This document shows positions 19,401 to 20,195 of a stretch of 20,195 nucleotides of DNA, piece by piece (within the stretch, counting starts at the first letter, position 1; every line of letters begins with the position of its first letter). The stretch comes from Bondarzewia mesenterica (taxonomy: Eukaryota; Basidiomycota; Agaricomycetes; Russulales; Bondarzewiaceae): the NCBI GenBank assembly GCA_004802705.1, contig SGPL01000586.1, positions 1 to 20,195 of the forward strand, in the 5' to 3' direction. The position numbers and the translations under genes are program-made. Under the pieces are notes generated by a model that saw only the letters and a list, made by a program, of their open reading frames with translations, was not told the origin of the DNA and made no database searches.

Positions 19401-20195
19401 TTGACAATGCAGCTCAATCCGGCACCAACGGAGCCTCTCTACCTGGTGGCGCTTTACCCCATCCATCTGTACCTCAGGGAGCAGACTGAAGTGGAAGATT
19501 TGGGGCTGTCGGATTCGCCGGTGTCGACAAACGGAGTAATCCCGATTTTGAATGACGTTTTGTCTGCCAAGTCGCGGACGACTTATGATAGCGGCATCGC
19601 AAATCAGCATGGGTGGAAAGATCCGCTGAAGTGAGTGTTCTTACTTTTCCCTATGGTTGTTTGTGTTTATTGCCTACGAATAATATGCTCATGTTGTTGT
19701 GCGACGTAGCTCCCGGTTGGCTGGTGAGGCGTTGTGCGATTTTCTTGGACTTCAGAGCCTCAGTACAGTGGAGGTCAAGCACCGCACGAGGGCGTTTGGT
19801 CTCATCATGACATCTCGAGATGGTTGGCGCATAGTGTACGTCGATCTCTATCCCAGTCTTTGTGGGGCTCTATTCCGTTGCTTATTTCATGCGTGCTACA
19901 GGTACTCGGGTGATACAATGCCATGTCATAACCTTGTCCAAGCAGGTGACGGCGCAACGCTGCTCATTCACGAAGCGACGATGGGCGATGATCAGCAAGA
20001 TATGGCGCATCAAAAAGCGCACAGCACAGTCAGCCAGGCCATCAGCATCGGCAGGCAGTACGTCCCCTTCTTTACCTTTACCTTTCACTTTGCGCTCACT
20101 GCTTTTGTGACGTCCACAGGATGAACGCAAAAAACCTGCTCCTGACGCACTTCTCGTCGCGATACCCGCACATGCCCGCATACCTTGTACGCGCG
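16479..20195 (+). CDS. TRZ1: tRNase Z, long form (tRNA 3' endonuclease), right end missing, one apparent +1 frameshift
   Basis: Zinc endonuclease that removes the 3' trailer from precursor tRNAs in nucleus and mitochondria. Eleven exons visible: 16479-16680, 17246-17348, 17405-18218, 18264-18488, 18539-18681, 18759-19058, 19120-19334, 19413-19630, 19710-19835, 19902-20057, 20120-20195 (edge); 859 residues. The N-terminal half is the degenerate metallo-beta-lactamase copy (NTGENSTRAVLQSRRGWKK, GLFLTQVGTKRTGG, MRLYTFR) with the exosite arm VVGPRVRGRFDAERAEELG. The C-terminal half is catalytic: LGTSSAVASRYRN, GEGTWGQL, the metal motif SHAHADHHAG (H649, H651, D653, H654), SGDTMP (D786), IHEATM (HEAT, 805-808) and THFSSRY (H844). 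The first intron is 565 nt. In exon 5 an A8 run (18663-18670) must be A7 for the frame and splice phase to fit. Only the extreme C-terminus is beyond the edge. Confidence 0.95.
16681..17245 (+). other. Unusually long first intron of tRNase Z (565 nt)
   Basis: Donor GTGAGC, acceptor CATTTTAG; the joined protein reads RTGGLTG then MVMSIADSAARK, which is contiguous in the family. The intron includes an A12 run (17209-17220). If retained, translation would continue 58 codons to a TAA at 16854-16856, giving a short protein. Other introns in this gene are 45-79 nt. Confidence 0.8.

Noticed and set aside
1..20195. A defence, biosynthetic or otherwise novel gene system
   Set aside because: The recognisable genes are conserved eukaryotic housekeeping and regulatory genes with no shared pathway or unusual clustering.

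Overview
This window is nuclear DNA from a basidiomycete fungus, most likely a mushroom-forming Agaricomycete. The evidence is the gene set (eEF2, a PalI/SUR7-family protein, a YSC84/LSB3-type SH3 protein, a membrane-anchored SREBP, a long-form tRNase Z) and the gene structure: genes are cut by many introns, mostly 45-79 nt with GT...AG ends. I rebuilt exons by hand, joining open frames at splice sites and checking that the joined protein is continuous with its family. No bacterial-type operons, tRNAs, rRNAs or CRISPR arrays were seen.

Layout, left to right. A minus-strand kinase-like (APH-fold) gene runs off the left edge (1-129). The complete eEF2 gene is on the minus strand (904-3970, 10 coding exons). 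A region of about 1 kb (3971-5033) separates it from four complete or nearly complete plus-strand genes and one partial: a GNAT acetyltransferase (5034-5853), a PalI/Rim9-type four-helix membrane protein with a long proline- and tyrosine-rich tail (6197-8006), a YSC84/LSB3 actin-patch protein (10024-12321), an SREBP-family bHLH transcription factor (12675-16032), and tRNase Z (16479 to the right edge). The 2 kb between the PalI and YSC84 genes holds an old LTR-like insertion, a cluster of inverted repeats and possible pieces of a broken minus-strand gene.

The genes are not an operon or an obvious cluster. They are unrelated housekeeping and regulatory functions: translation, tRNA 3' end processing, membrane and endocytic organisation, and sterol/oxygen-type transcription control.

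Three conserved genes (eEF2, SREBP, tRNase Z) each carry exactly one extra base relative to their family frame, and single Ns are scattered through 9264-14286. Together these suggest overcalled bases in a draft assembly rather than three dead genes. I found no clear evidence for a wholly new system. The most notable real features are a 6-nt microexon in YSC84, a 5-nt plus 14-nt start of eEF2, a GC-AG intron in the SREBP gene, and two introns 5 to 10 times longer than the rest.
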